64,000 nt of DNA from Brachynemurus nebulosus. Its lineage: Eukaryota; Arthropoda; Insecta; Neuroptera; Myrmeleontidae. How positions within the stretch are numbered: position 1 is the first letter of the stretch; each line of letters opens with the position of its first letter. The notes under the pieces are model-generated. The model worked only from the letters and a program-made list of their open reading frames with translations, did not search any database and had not been told where the DNA came from. The position numbers and the translations under genes were made by a program. The stretch is from assembly GCA_035578155.1 (NCBI GenBank), contig JAPWDM010000045.1, positions 1,231,001 to 1,295,000 on the forward strand, in the 5' to 3' direction. Shown here piece by piece: positions 11,945 to 24,731 of the stretch.

Positions 11945-12815
11945 CGGCAAGGGACTGTTCCAGGGGAAGAAAAAACATACTTTCGTTGAATAGAAGCGAT
12001 CAAAATCGATGTCTTTATTTATTATAACTTTTAGAATCTATATTACGTACGAATAAATTAAACATAATTAAACAAGTAAATTAAACATTATAATGAATTT
12101 TCTTAATGCTATAGGACATTTGTCATTAAAATCAAATTTGTGGTTAAATTGCCATTTTAAGTAGCTGAACTTATAACTCTAAAGTCATAAAATTAAATAT
12201 TATAAAATTAATATTAGAACAAGAAAAATATTACCTTCTACTAACTTATTTCGCTATGAAATGACAGGGGACTGTTTGTCAGAGGACTGATATTTTACAT
12301 AGAAATAGTTTCCTAGCATAAAATCATTTTAAATCTATTCAATTTTAAGGGGTAGGCGTGATAATATATATTCGCTAAGTAATAATTTTAGAAATTTGTT
12401 GTAACCTAATCACTTAAAACAATAGAAAAATTGTTTATTAGGGGACTGTTACAACTAGTGCCCCAAACATGTGGTTTACTTACAAATGCAGCGGTGAGAG
12501 TGAACAAAATGATGTCAGCTCACTTAACTCTGCAACCGAACGAACTTCACACCGATTTCGTTCCGTTTCATGCTGTACATATAAACGATCGCGCCAATGC
12601 ACAGCGTGATTTCAGTACCATTTTCAAATTGTAACAGGGGACTGTTCAAAAAATTTGAGGATAACATTTGATTACTGGTTTTTTAATGAAATTTTTATTT
12701 TAAAAATATGATTGCGTTTTACAAAGATACTTACAGTATTCTAGTATTATTCACATTTTTTTTTCTCAGACAGTAATGATACTAACTCTGGAAATGGAAC
12801 ACGACAGGGGACTAT
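11945..12815 (+). repeat. Iterated acaggggactgtt motif, five copies
   Basis: The motif (consensus acaggggactgtt) occurs in the same orientation near 11951, 12267, 12441, 12637 and 12807, giving spacings of about 316, 174, 196 and 170 bp. The sequence between copies is unrelated AT-rich DNA. I found no inverted partner and no target duplication, so the outer limits of any element are unknown. Confidence 0.65.
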
Positions 12816-13760
12816 GAATTGACTGTAAAATGTGACTGTAAATTGAATATTACAATATTATATTACTAAATGGATTATGGCGTGCCAAGAATAGCTAATA
12901 TATTGTCTTCATTAATACATAAAACTCAACAATAATAAGATCTATTATATGAAATTTACCTGGGACAGCGATTTTCCAATTAGTAGAGAAATGGTCATAT
13001 ATCAAGTATATTTCCATAAAATTTCACTAAAGTTGGGGAATTATTTAGAAAGTTATGTGCATTTTAAGAAAAAAGTGAATTCGAGTAGAATTTCTCGCTT
13101 CTTACAGTACTGTGTCACAATCGTTGTTGACTAGAGTCATTGTGTAGATCTAGGTGTGCCTAATGGGATTAGCTCTGGGGGTTGATGATTCTGATTAACT
13201 TAAAAAATTTCAATGATTTGCTTTACAAAAAATTTCACTGAAAACTACTGTATCGATGTTTTGAAATTTTGCACACTTATTTGTTGTTGTAGTGGCAGAT
13301 CTGTAAACAAAAAATTGTATACTTTTAATTAAAAAGAAAAAAAAATTATGAAAAAGTGCTACATTTTTGATAAAACTGCTACATTGCAAAAACTAAACAA
13401 ATATCCTTCGTTTCTTTAGACACTTCGCTCATGAACCGACCACAGTAATAAACGAATAACAATAAGTGTGTAAAACTTTAAAACGATCGATACAGTAATT
13501 TAAAAAAAAAAACTGCGATTGCTTTGCAAAGACTTCGCTAATTTGACGATGGCGGTTAAGAAAAAGTGAAATCATTTTAATCTAGAAATATTTATATGTT
13601 TTAATTTAGCTATGTGGGAAAGAGTCCTAACTATTAGTTATATTTAATTTCCTAAAACAATGTTTCAGAAACGTTGGTTCAAAATACAATATCCTATTGT
13701 TTTGCTTTTCATAATTTAAAATTCACTCTGGATAATTGTAATACTATGAAATTTTAAATA

Positions 13761-13963
13761 TACCGTATGAATACAAAATCACTTCGGATCCAGGCTCTAT
13801 GCAACAAACAGCCAACTTATGAGAAAGTAGTAAATTAAATAATGATAGATATATTTTTACATAGTTTATAGTAGCGATACAATGTCATAACTCATTAGTG
13901 TAGTGTTCCCTGTTCGTTACACTAATCCGTATTGATCCAAAATAGGTTTGTATTCATACGGTA
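13761..13963. mobile_element. TA-TSD MITE (203 bp)
   Basis: Inverted ends of at least 17 bp (taccgtatgaatacaaa on both) are flanked by TA at 13759-13760 and 13964-13965, as in Tc1/mariner-like MITEs. Inside, 'cttcggatccaggctctatg' resembles the 'tttcggagccaggttctttg' block of the tandem repeat at 10.3-10.9 kb. Confidence 0.7.
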
Positions 13964-14268
13964 TAATTGAATGTAACATTATTTATTTAAAAATCAAATA
14001 ATGCATATCGATACACAATAGATATTTTATTTAAATATGAACTTTTTTTTACATTGAATTACCGTTAAATGATAAATAGAATTAATCATCGTTACAATTA
14101 TCTTTTTGTTTTTTTTTTCTTTATTTTGTAATAGAAGGCAAACCATTGACTCTCTATAAATTTTCTGGGAGTTCTACTTATTATTAATAAATTATTTTAA
14201 CTGTGACTTTCAATTTTTTTTTTGTCCCTTAACTCAATATTTTGTTTGAATTGTACTCCAGCGTTTTT

Positions 14269-14448
14269 TATGGTATGGTCCATTTCACTTAAATTTAACA
14301 ATGCTTCATCACTTACGAATTTAAGGAATTCCCGTTTCCTTAGCTTTATCTCTCTCATTGTTGCAAAAGCGTACATTTTAAATTTGCTGTTTGTTTTTAG
14401 AAAATAATAGAAGATTGATTTGTTTCCAATATAAGAATTATTTAATTT
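14269..14448 (-). pseudogene. Multi-copy reading-frame fragment, copy A
   Basis: The minus strand holds an open frame that includes the stretch MREIKLRKREFLKFVSDEAL followed by LNLSEMDH. A homologous segment with the same frame lies at 41459-41581 (copy B) and 53710-53885 (copy C). At the right-hand side A and C match over about 180 bp, starting at the block aaataattcttatatt. I do not recognise the protein. It could be part of a transposon gene or simply a repeat that happens to be open. Confidence 0.55.
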
Positions 14449-14620
14449 TTAACGATGACTCATCATCATTTGTATTTGAAACGGGGTATAGTCGATAGTT
14501 ATCCTATCTTTTGCCTTATTACATCAAATGTTGCATGAATTAAATACCGACACGGCGAGGGTTTAAAATTTTTTCGTTGTAGATGTTTGAGAACTTAGAC
14601 TTAAAAATTTAACTGTCTTA

Positions 14621-14782
14621 GGCTGCCTTTACACGATCAGTAATACTGTCAGTATTTAGAAATACTGACACTACTACTGATCGTGTATTGATAATACTAA
14701 AGTATTCATATATATATAATTTATATTATAAAAATAATGATTATTAAATACTGACAGTATTACTGATCGTGTACAGACAGCC
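14621..14782. mobile_element. PIF/Harbinger-type MITE (162 bp)
   Basis: Inverted ends of about 38 bp (left ggctgcctttacacgatcag, right reverse complement ggctgtctgtacacgatcag) are flanked by TTA at 14618-14620 and 14783-14785. A TTA/TAA 3-bp duplication with GG-starting ends is the PIF/Harbinger signature. The middle is AT-rich and non-coding. Confidence 0.85.
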
Positions 14783-14785
14783 TTA

Positions 14786-15445
14786 GTTCTCTGTACCGTG
14801 CTGATCGTAAAATTGGTCCATCTTTGCTAATCCATCTATCGGGAAATAAATAGTTTAGATGTTCCCTAAACGTTAATTCGGTAATTTGCTATCTGTTTGT
14901 CCAACAGTCTGCTAAACACCGTGTATAACATTAACAGTTAAATTTAAAACCAACAATATTTAGAGTTCAGTAAAAAGTAAGCTAAACTCAGCATTACATT
15001 GAAATCTTGTTGTACTTTACAGCCTTGTTATATTCAGCTCCATATTCTCAACATGCGAAAAATTTCCAGGTTTTCAGCATTCGTATTTGCTTTTGTAATT
15101 TGTAGTATTATTCTGCATTAATCAAATTCTTATAAATCTGCGTTGCATAGCTTCTTCTAGCTTACTAAATTGACAAATCCTTTTTTTTGACAATTAGGCA
15201 ATTTTGGATTGCTTAGTTAGTGCACGGGGAAGACCCAGAGAATGGATGATACTTCTGTCTCATCTCACCGAAATACAAATTTACAATTTTGGTTACATCG
15301 GAAAGGAGTCGTTAAGTAATTATTCCCGTTCACATTTCGATTTGTATTTGTAACTTTAATTACTTTTTTCTGCGCATTCATTATGAGTATGAGATTGATT
15401 AAAACCCTACTATGGCTACTAATAGAATATATTCAATTCGTACAA
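14786..15445. other. Non-coding stretch, nothing recognised
   Basis: No gene, RNA or bounded element seen. Confidence 0.5.
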
Positions 15446-15449
15446 ATTT

Positions 15450-15833
15450 GAAGGGGCAGGGGGAAAAAGGGGTTAAAGCACTTTAACCAACTTTTTCGAG
15501 AGATCAATAAAACTTACAGAAACGTTATAAACATTGTGTTGTTTATTTGAGAAACAGCTGTAAGCCAAGTCAGCAACAGTATACAAAAGCTGTGGACTTG
15601 ACTCCTTATTCCTTCTCCGCGCTCGACTTGACCCCTTGTTCCCTCTACGTGCACGATCTGACCCCTTGTTCCCTCTTTGCCTCTAGTTTCGAACCCGTTT
15701 CTTTAGGTGACTTGACCCGTTTTTCCCATAAATTGTTATAACACGTGATAATACTCTTGAAGAACTACAACAATCAATCAATAACTCATTTTTCAAAAAA
15801 ATGTGACTTAGCCCTTTTTCCCCCTGGCCCTTC
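15450..15833. mobile_element. 4-bp-TSD DNA element with iterated internal motif (384 bp)
   Basis: Inverted ends of about 32 bp (left gaaggggcagggggaaaaag, right reverse complement gaagggccagggggaaaaag) are flanked by ATTT at 15446-15449 and 15834-15837. Inside, a motif close to gacttgaccccttgttccct recurs at about 15596, 15625, 15653, 15711 and 15804, all in one orientation and inverse to the left end. The open frame 15547-15741 simply reads these repeats (LTPYSF, LTPCSL). Confidence 0.85.
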
Positions 15834-15837
15834 ATTT

Positions 15838-18800
15838 TAAGCCGTACTACATTATTGTTTTCTAATCAGAAACTGAGCATAACCACCACAACTGTAAATT
15901 TCATGTAAAAGCAGTTACATAAATAAAACATAAAATATCAATATTAAATCCCATCAAGCCATGTCATGCGGTCACTAGAGACTTTTGTTTTTGTACTCAT
16001 TTTATACTGCTACCCCATGCTATACAAGTTACTACTTACTTTAATAAAATATAGTTTCAGTTGCAGAAGATTAACTAACGATAATAACTAACAAGCTTTG
16101 AAAAGAAATAAGTAATTTATCTAGATACAATAAAGGAAGTACACCTACCGGACTGACTATGAACTGAATGAACTTAATAAGTAGACAAGTGAATAGACAA
16201 TGAAACATATTGTATCCTCATAATCAAAATTAAGTTAAAGATTTTCAATGTTAAGAATGGATTCGTATTACCGTGTATATTTGCAAAATATGGATCTATT
16301 AGACACGTTAATAATTCAAGAAAATATTGCGACAATTTCATACTTGGATACTATTGGGAACTGGAATGGGAGGCGGGAATAAAAACACACTTTAAGTAAA
16401 ATATTTTAAGTAAAAAACTGGTTAAAATTCTGTTCAAAATAATTTTATTAACACGAAGAAAATTTTCCCAGTTGATAATTTAATAAAAGGTAGCAAATAT
16501 GAAAAAAGTTTATACAGTGTTTTGCGAGCTTAAACTGCATTGTGTTTACAAAGTTCCCATTTAAAAGAGCGATCACATGAAATTAACGATCAGTTTTCGA
16601 AACTAAAAAAGACTTTAGCTGCTAAGGATGTTTGGGAGTCACAGTCGGAGACAAAAGTACATAAAGTAGGAAATTCGTGATTAATTGCGTTGTATCACAA
16701 ACTATGAGGTAAATAAATAGTTATCTAACTAACTGTACTACAACTACTTGTACAATACTTGTATTGTCTCTCAGTTGACTACAAGAGCTGAGTAAATTCT
16801 GAGAATTTTTGGGAGGAACCTCAAAATGGTACGAGACGATTGAAAAATTAGTAGAATGTTCCCCATTAAATACTGAGATGCCTGTGAAAATTTCAAACCG
16901 ATTGTTAATCGATAAATGCTATATTACGTTGGTTGGGTTGGGAGGAAAATGTAAGCACATCAAGGCCATCTTATTGTATTGCTACAGATATGTAATTTAC
17001 TTAATGGATAATTCACTGTAACTAATTACTATATTATAAAATTTTTTCTTAAAAATTCAAAACAGAATATTTTTTTACATCTTTTTTAGAAAACCATTTT
17101 TATTTACCAAATATTCCCAACTGGGATCTATCGAATGACGGTATGACATCTGGTGTTGAAAAATCAGTTCAATTCTTAAAGTGTATTTGTTGAAATGTCA
17201 TTTATGAGCTGAATTTTGTAGATCATTTACAATTCTCCAGTTATTTTATGACGTTTGCTATTTAAATTTGACGTTTATATACTCTAAATTGTAATATTAT
17301 TAACTCATTCATCCATTTTTTCATATTTTTACGACATTTTAACTGTTTCACAGATGTAAAATTTTCTCTCCTTCAACAAATTGTCTTTGCTTTGGACTTG
17401 TGTTAACCCAAATACAAACAGTTCTAATATTTATCATTTTTTCTTAATATAGCACTGGTTACTATATATAAAACTAATGTAAATGCACTTTTTTGTCAGC
17501 CATTTTTCTGAAGCTCCTCCTTTTAGACAGATCCCAATACCCCCAATCACTCTGAACATCAACATAGCATAAATTTTTTTCTACCCAGCAATAACCTACT
17601 TAGTTGTAATCTCACTAAGGAAAATTATAAAATTTAATATTAAAATATAATATTTGTAACATGCAAATAAAAATAAAATATGTAAGTAAACTACTTTTGT
17701 TTAAAATACTTATCTTGATGTATTACAATTTTTTATTAAAACTACTGTCGAGTAGCTGCATACTCATACTAAAAAATTGTTCGAGTGCAAAGGGTTAATT
17801 ATTCAACATTTAACTTTTCACTGAACATGGTGGAATTATTGGGAATAAAAAGATGCTTAATTCACTACCCGATATTTGGTTGCACTTAGCTCAAAAGTTA
17901 CAAATTGTGTGAATACTTTTTAGATCTTGGACTTAATTTTGTCTACAAAGTTCCGTAAAGAATTCCAGGTATAGTTGTTATACAGTGTATATAAAATAAT
18001 AAATGCAGTGTAACTAAAGTCATTAACAAATGTTACTTTCCAAACAAAGCAACTCCAATTTTCCTTTAAATATAATATATGTTGAACATAATCAATCTAC
18101 TTACAGAAAATGTACATTAATGAACAAATAAATAAGGACTAGAAAACTGTTATGTAAAATTCAAATATAAGCTATAATTAGTCATTACCGATAACGGATA
18201 GCAACACTAAATTCTGCAAGTTTAGAATTCCGTATATAATTAGAGTTGCATCTAAGGGGTCGCCACTAGCAAATGCAGCTTTCAGTATTTCAAAAGTTAA
18301 GTCGATATTTTCAATATTTCATATAGCAAATACAAAAACGTTTTGAAACTTTACGCGCTTTTATCTTCAAACCATTTTTCCCAAACTGGTGTATGACAAT
18401 AAATCGCGGGATTTTTATCCGATTGACTTCACATTTTAACTACAGTTTACCTTTTCCTAATATACGTTACATCAGTGTTCTTAAAGGATGTATAACCGCA
18501 CATTAATATGCCGCAAAACTATTCTTAACAATATTTCCAGAGGTACTAGAAAATTTACCCCTTATTATACGTACAAAAAATGATTATTTTAAATAAACTT
18601 TGAATTCTTCTTATGGGGAAACGATAAGTACATGTCCCAGCAGTTTTGAGATACGCCGTACTGTCTAACATTACGTAAATTTCAGGCGAGTGTGCCGAGA
18701 AATTTGCTAACCTTTTTTTTCAGAAAATGTGTTACAAGACTTCAAGAGCAAGGCGGTTAAAAGCGTATAATACATTAACCGAAGTGTACCAAAACTGTTA

Positions 18801-19339
18801 TTATTATTATAAAAGCTAGATAACGAGATAACAACAGCAGTCAACGTCAGTGTATCTTTGTAAGTGTCAAGAAATATTGTTAACGTCTTTACTTTTTTTT
18901 CATTTTATATAATTAAGTGAAATTTTAAAAAAGGAAGTTCGTTCACTCAAATGAAAACATTCTTGTCCTTTTTTAATAAAAACTCCTGGTATTCTATAGT
19001 ATTTTAATAATGATTATTTTAATGTAATCACCTACATACATTATAAGTCTATAACGATGATATACTAAAATTAAAACGAAATCTTAACAATTAATTTTAA
19101 TCTTTTAACCAGAGCGTTAAATTTAATGGAACAAACACAACTTAACACAACACAGTTGATTATTAAGTAAATTAAAAATTTTAACAACAAACTAAATTAT
19201 ATTACCATTTTTTATACCATATTTATTTACATTTTTTTATACCAATTTGTTCAAAGTCTAGAATTCATTAATAAAATTAAATTATGCTAAAATTTGTTTA
19301 TCGATATAAGGTTCTCTTCAGTTCTGGACAATTTACTGT
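15838..19339. other. AT-rich non-coding stretch
   Basis: No gene or bounded element recognised. The open frame at 16809-17021 matches no family I know. Confidence 0.45.
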
Positions 19340-19790
19340 TTTTTAGCGAATTTCCAGAAGAAAAATTCACCTGTAACGATCATCGCTATGGTGAGACCGG
19401 AGTCCGGGATTGTGACAGAAATTTGTTTTTACATTCCTAGAACTCGATATTCATTAAAACTTATGAAAAATAGTAAATTCTCTCTATTGAAAAAGGGTGC
19501 TTTTACGAAAGAAATCTATTTAAGAAAACTAACATCCGATTCCTAAAACCGAATATATTAGGACTTTTGTCAACAAATTGGTGTTCCACTAAATTTTGCT
19601 ACTATTCAAAAGTTATCAAAATTTTTTGTAAAGCCTTGTTCTAAGTAGACTGGTTTTCGAGAAAAATAAAATCAAATTTTCAAAAGGCAAAAATTTTTCG
19701 AAAATTTAATTAAAACTCTTTAAGATAAATTTTTAAATTATTCTATGTAAACTGACTGGATTTCGAAAAACTTTAAAACAATTTTTAATT
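19340..19790 (+). repeat. Dispersed repeat family copy, diverged
   Basis: Starts ttagcgaatttccagaag, continues with gagtccgggattgtgacaga and gatattcattaaaac, then a diverged right part near 19740-19775 (tctatgtaaactgactgg, tttcgaaaaac) that resembles tctatgtcaactagtttccg in the 28.8-29.3 kb copy. Confidence 0.65.
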
Positions 19791-22249
19791 TACCTAATTT
19801 ACATTTTGTTATACAGAATGTAGGTACGAAAAATGAGTTTCGTAATTCACAAGGCACACAGGTCTCATTGCACTAATTAAGTTTTGCTGGGGAATATGGA
19901 CCAGTAAAGTTTTTTGATTGTCTCTCAGCAATGTATTTTGAAAATTTTATTTCTTGAACATACGTATACTATAAAAAAAAATTATAATAGGAACTTATTC
20001 CGTTAAAAGTAGGTCTTTCGGTAAGGAAACTCGTTCTTGGGCACGGATTTTTTGTCTATTAATTAATTTGGAATTACACAAAAATGTGTAAAAATAACAA
20101 TATATAGCCCAAAACTGGATGATTCAAAGATGACATTGAGATTCGCACAAAAAACAATTATAATACATATTTTAAAAGGTAATTATTTTAATGTCGATGA
20201 ATTTATTGAGTTCACAAATAAAAAAAAAATATAATAGTTACTCCATATAATAGTTACTATTATTAACCTATGACGAATCGAAAATGAAGGCCTTCAGTTC
20301 ATATATACCTTTGTTTGTTTCTATTATTTTATGTGTTTACTAAACTGGGCGCTGACTAACTTTCACTTTAAAAAAATCGAAAAACAAAAAACCGCACGAT
20401 TCAGATTTGATCATAACAAATAGATAGATATACAAATTTACGTCACGTAAAATATTACAATTATTTATAGCGAGCAAAAATTATTGTTACAGTGTCGGCA
20501 GCTAATGACGAACACGATTTGCTGAAATGTTGCAATCCGGAGGGAGCAATGCAAGTGAGCAATTCACTTAGCTAGAGTTACATGTACATAGTGCAGTGAT
20601 TGAATGTTCACTTTGATCGTTCATCGTCAGCTCCGTTCAAAATGTGGAGTGACATTTCAAAACGTATTTTGTCACAATTACCAAAATGTTGGAAAATCAC
20701 CAAAAACTATTCAACGTATCATTTACGCGTTTGTCTTTTTCAAGTTATTTTTATAGATTACATGATTTAAAGTACAATTGAAATTGATTTTTCGTTAATA
20801 TGTTTTTATATGAAAAGAAAAATGGTTTTATATGATGGATAAAACACTGTTTGAATCAAACATGAGTATAAAAACAACGCGGTTTAAATAAATTTATTAT
20901 TTTCTCTCTTAATTTTAATGGAGTAAAAATTTTTTTACGGAAATTGAATTGTGTAGTCAGATAGAAAGCAGTAAGAAGAATCAAAAGATATGCCTAACTC
21001 AGTTTTGAATTTTTATGACCTAATGCTTTTTGATTAGTCACTCCACAAATGTGATTCATCGTCTGATTCCACCATGATATATGAGTTTTATATTATAAAA
21101 TAGTTTTATGACACATGACGTCATATACACGTACGAGAGTCAAATAAGACAGATGACTGAATACTATCAAACAGATCAATAATGGTATATTTACCAACAA
21201 GATAGTATAAAATCATTGGAGTTTTTAGTATGTATATGAATGTTATTAGCTCATTGTTAATGGAGGTTAAAACTTTGCCCAGTAATAATCTATAAAGTTA
21301 GACTGTCCTACACTCAAAATAATTTTTAAAAATTCCCCTAAATCGGACACGCATTAAGTCAGCGTTCGGCAGTGGCTAGAGCTTTTCACATCTTTAGGGA
21401 TAAAATAGGACATTTAAGTATATGTTTTACCGTTTATTATAAAAATAGATAAATATACTCGAAAATGTTACTGCCATCTGCGTTACTACTGTTATTTTGA
21501 GAGTCAATTATATGTGATAATTCGGTTCCCTATATTTCTAGCCTAAAATTTTACTTAGTTTTCAGCATTTTTACTAATAACAGACATATAATTATAAAGG
21601 TATCTTCCAATACCAAAACATAAGTTCATACAAAATTTTATCTCACTTTTTCACCTTCTATCTCCACTTGTCAATGTGGGAAAGCAATAAGACGTTAAGA
21701 AAATTGTTTTGCTGTATTTTAGACGAAGTCAACAATTGTAGCAAGTACATGCAAAATGTCATATTTAGAGATCATTAGATATATGAATTCGGGAGGAGGG
21801 GGTGTATGAAAAACTCACGAGCGGACAGACTTGAAGAAATTATAAATTTTGAGGTTTTCTTCGGAATTCTAAAAAGATATATAAGAGACATTTCCATGTT
21901 TGACATCTATGGGCGTATCCTAATTTGGGCATGAGTTTCCGTGATTTATAAATGCGCCCTGGCCCTTCGGCCAGACATATTATTTTCAGACCTTTTGTGG
22001 TTATGGCCAAACTGTAGCCATTTTTCAGAGGTAAGGCATACGGTAAGGCAAATAAAACATTTTTTTGAAACGTTATGTTTGATTTTTTCAAAGAGAGCAC
22101 TTATTTCGATGTCCATTTGCCAGTTTTTACAAAATAACAATATACCTTCAAACGTTACCTTATTCCGAAATTTTCAAAAAAAAAAAAAATATCAAAATCA
22201 TTACCTCTTATGATTTTTTTTGTAAATTTTTAATGTAGAATGAACAGAT
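19791..22249. other. AT-rich non-coding stretch, nothing recognised
   Basis: No gene, RNA or bounded element seen. Confidence 0.45.
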
Positions 22250-22253
22250 ATAT

Positions 22254-23425
22254 GAGCCGTTTATTTTGAAAGTGGGGCAAGTCCATATTTTGTTATTGCG
22301 ATATTTAAGGGTTTGTGATTCAACAAATTTAAAAATATTGATAAGTACAAATAGACATATTTTTTGTATTTTGTGGTATTAGATAATGTAAGTTTACAAT
22401 CCAATAGTATTTATAGTGCTGGCTTAAAAAAATAGTGGTTTTATTATAACTAAATGGACTTGCCCCACTTTCAAAATTAATGAATTATTGAAATCGTTAA
22501 TTTAAATGGATAACATTTCAGTTATATCATTTAGAAATAAACGTAATAAAAACCTTTCATACAACAGTTCAACTTCAGAAGCACGTACTGTGACATTATT
22601 ACCCTCCGCCAGTGCCTTAGTAGTAGAAATGAGTGTAATGAAAATTAGAATGTACTTTAAAAGGGCGACTGACCGCCTCTACAGCGTTGCTAAAAATGAA
22701 TTTTGAAAATTTATTCTAATTGTTTTAAACTATTTTCCCTGAAGAAGTTTTTAATTACTCAAATAGTACGATTACGTCGACACCCCCTTGTTAACTACAT
22801 TGGATTTAATATTAGGAAAATGAGCAAAAACAGGTCGATTAGATTTTGTTACGTACATTTGAAATCTGTAAATAAAACTTTATTATATTTCATTTTTTTA
22901 CCCCTTTTTGCAAAATTAGTCCCTAAATTTTAGCCCCCAACTACTCGTGCTAGTGTAATTTGAACAAATTACATATCAATAGACAGCTTTTTAAGAAAGA
23001 CCAATATCGCCAATTTAAGCTTTTGCTTTATCTCTTACCGTTTTCAAGATATTTGAAAAATTTAATTTTCACCCCAATTTTTGAAGGACGATTTCACCCC
23101 TTCAAGCGCTTTTCCGCAAGTAAAAAAAATACGTGTTACTTATTTTTTAGTATTCTACAACATACCTAAGTTTCATCAAAATCGGTAGGTCCGGTCTCGG
23201 GAACTTTACTTGTAAGATGGACTTGCACCACTATCAAAATAAACATATTTACAATACTGTTAAGAGCTAAAACTTCAGTCTTCCAAATATTAGGCTTCTG
23301 ATTTTTTTTTACTATAAATTGTTAACAGATAAAAAGATCATACTAATTGTAAGTCTTATCTATAACTACCATTATCTTCATTTTTTTCAAAAATGTACTT
23401 GCCCCACTTTCAAAATCAACGGCTC
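22254..23425. mobile_element. 4-bp-TSD DNA element with repeated terminal motif (1,172 bp)
   Basis: Inverted ends of about 34 bp begin gagccgtt and contain gaaagtggggcaagt. They are flanked by ATAT at 22250-22253 and 23426-23429. The terminal motif is repeated inside, inverted relative to the left end, at 22454-22476 (near-exact) and 23218-23240 (two changes). Open frames inside (22506-22706, 22703-22933, 22960-23169) match no family I recognise. Confidence 0.85.
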
Positions 23426-23429
23426 ATAT

Positions 23430-24083
23430 TATGTATGACTCTTATTAAACAAATTTCAATCTTTTTAAATATTTTTCATTTATTTATAATAGTACAGCGT
23501 CCGAATAAATTAACAAAATATAATCACTTGATATGGGTGGCTGTAGTTTCAACTCGGAGTGAATATCAGAAAATATTTTGCACTTACACATTTACTGACC
23601 TGATGCCGGTTAAAATTAAAAATCTCAGTGAACGACATAAAAGTGAATTCGTTCTGTGCAGTTACATCCATATTTGTACATAATATGATGGATTGATGTT
23701 ATAGGAGTGCATGTGATAAAATTATAGCAGACGGAGACTAGTTGTCTATCAGTTTACATTATATTATATACATACATATATGTATACATTACATACAATT
23801 GATAAAGGTGATCTGCTACAAAATATGAAAAATTTATAATGCATGAACGATTTGAATACATATGTAAATATCCATATATGTAGTGGATTCCGTCTATAAT
23901 GATGAGGAGGTTACGGAGTCAGGGAAAGACAAGAAAGATTAGTAAAAAAGTTTTCATTTGGGCCGCTGGTATACCTTTAATTTATTATTATTAGGTACAC
24001 CCTCAAAATTTATTCGAAGTCAATGTCATGTCCGAAGTTATTATAGCCGACAAAGTTTACCATATACGTATAAGTGAAATTAA
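23430..24083. other. Non-coding stretch, nothing recognised
   Basis: AT-rich, with a short TA/TATG-rich tract near 23760-23795. Confidence 0.45.
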
Positions 24084-24084
24084 T

Positions 24085-24309
24085 ATAGGGTGGAATCCCC
24101 TAAGGTCAGCCACTAGTTGTTTTTTTTAAATAATAATGCCTTAAAAAATAAAAAATGCTTGACAAACATACAGAAAGTACAGTTCGCGAAAACCTTCTGT
24201 TTTTATATGTTTGCCAAGCATTTTTTATTTTTTAAGGCCTGATTTTTGAAAAAAAACAACCAGTGGCCGACCTTAGGACACCGGCCGACATTAGGCGATT
24301 CCACCCTAT
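24085..24309. mobile_element. Palindromic MITE (about 225 bp)
   Basis: Arms 24085-24170 and 24205-24309 are near-complementary (atagggtggaatc at both ends; ccttaaaaaataaaaaatgc inside). The right arm carries an extra segment of about 20 bp that partly repeats its own gtcggcc block. The centre (24171-24204) also folds, around cagttcgcgaaaacc. The target duplication could not be fixed. No coding sequence. Confidence 0.75.
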
Positions 24310-24723
24310 TATGTTCTTCGATTATAGTAAACTGTAATGCAAGGGGCCATTAAAAATTTGTTGTAAATTTTAATGAAATAAATCGAATAGTTAATTACTA
24401 CTACATAATGATTGATACTCAGTACATTGATTAACTTCACTTGTTAATTTAACCAGAACAGTCGCTATAAACGAGATCAACTGTAAGTATGTACCTATCT
24501 TATGAATATTCATACATATTTGTAATTAAACTTCCTATTTTTAGTTTTCATCGGAATTAAACTGACCCGTTTATTATAATAAATGATATAGAGGTACTAA
24601 TTTATTAAATTTTGTTAGTGATATAGAGTATTAGTTTTCCTATCTAGAAAAATTTAAAAAAAACATATAGGAAGGTATTTCGAGAAAATTTTTTATCCAA
24701 ATCTGCAATGAAATTAGCTTTAT
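24310..24723. other. Non-coding stretch, nothing recognised
   Basis: AT-rich, no signature seen. Confidence 0.45.
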
Positions 24724-24731
24724 ATGACATG

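Noticed and set aside
16809..17021. Host gene exon candidate (also 12949-13134, 38013-38231, 40361-40582)
   Set aside because: No recognisable domain, no splice context, and short frames of this size occur by chance here.
17780..17800. Further piggyBac-like end (aagggttaatt)
   Set aside because: No inverted partner with TTAA was found within a few kb.
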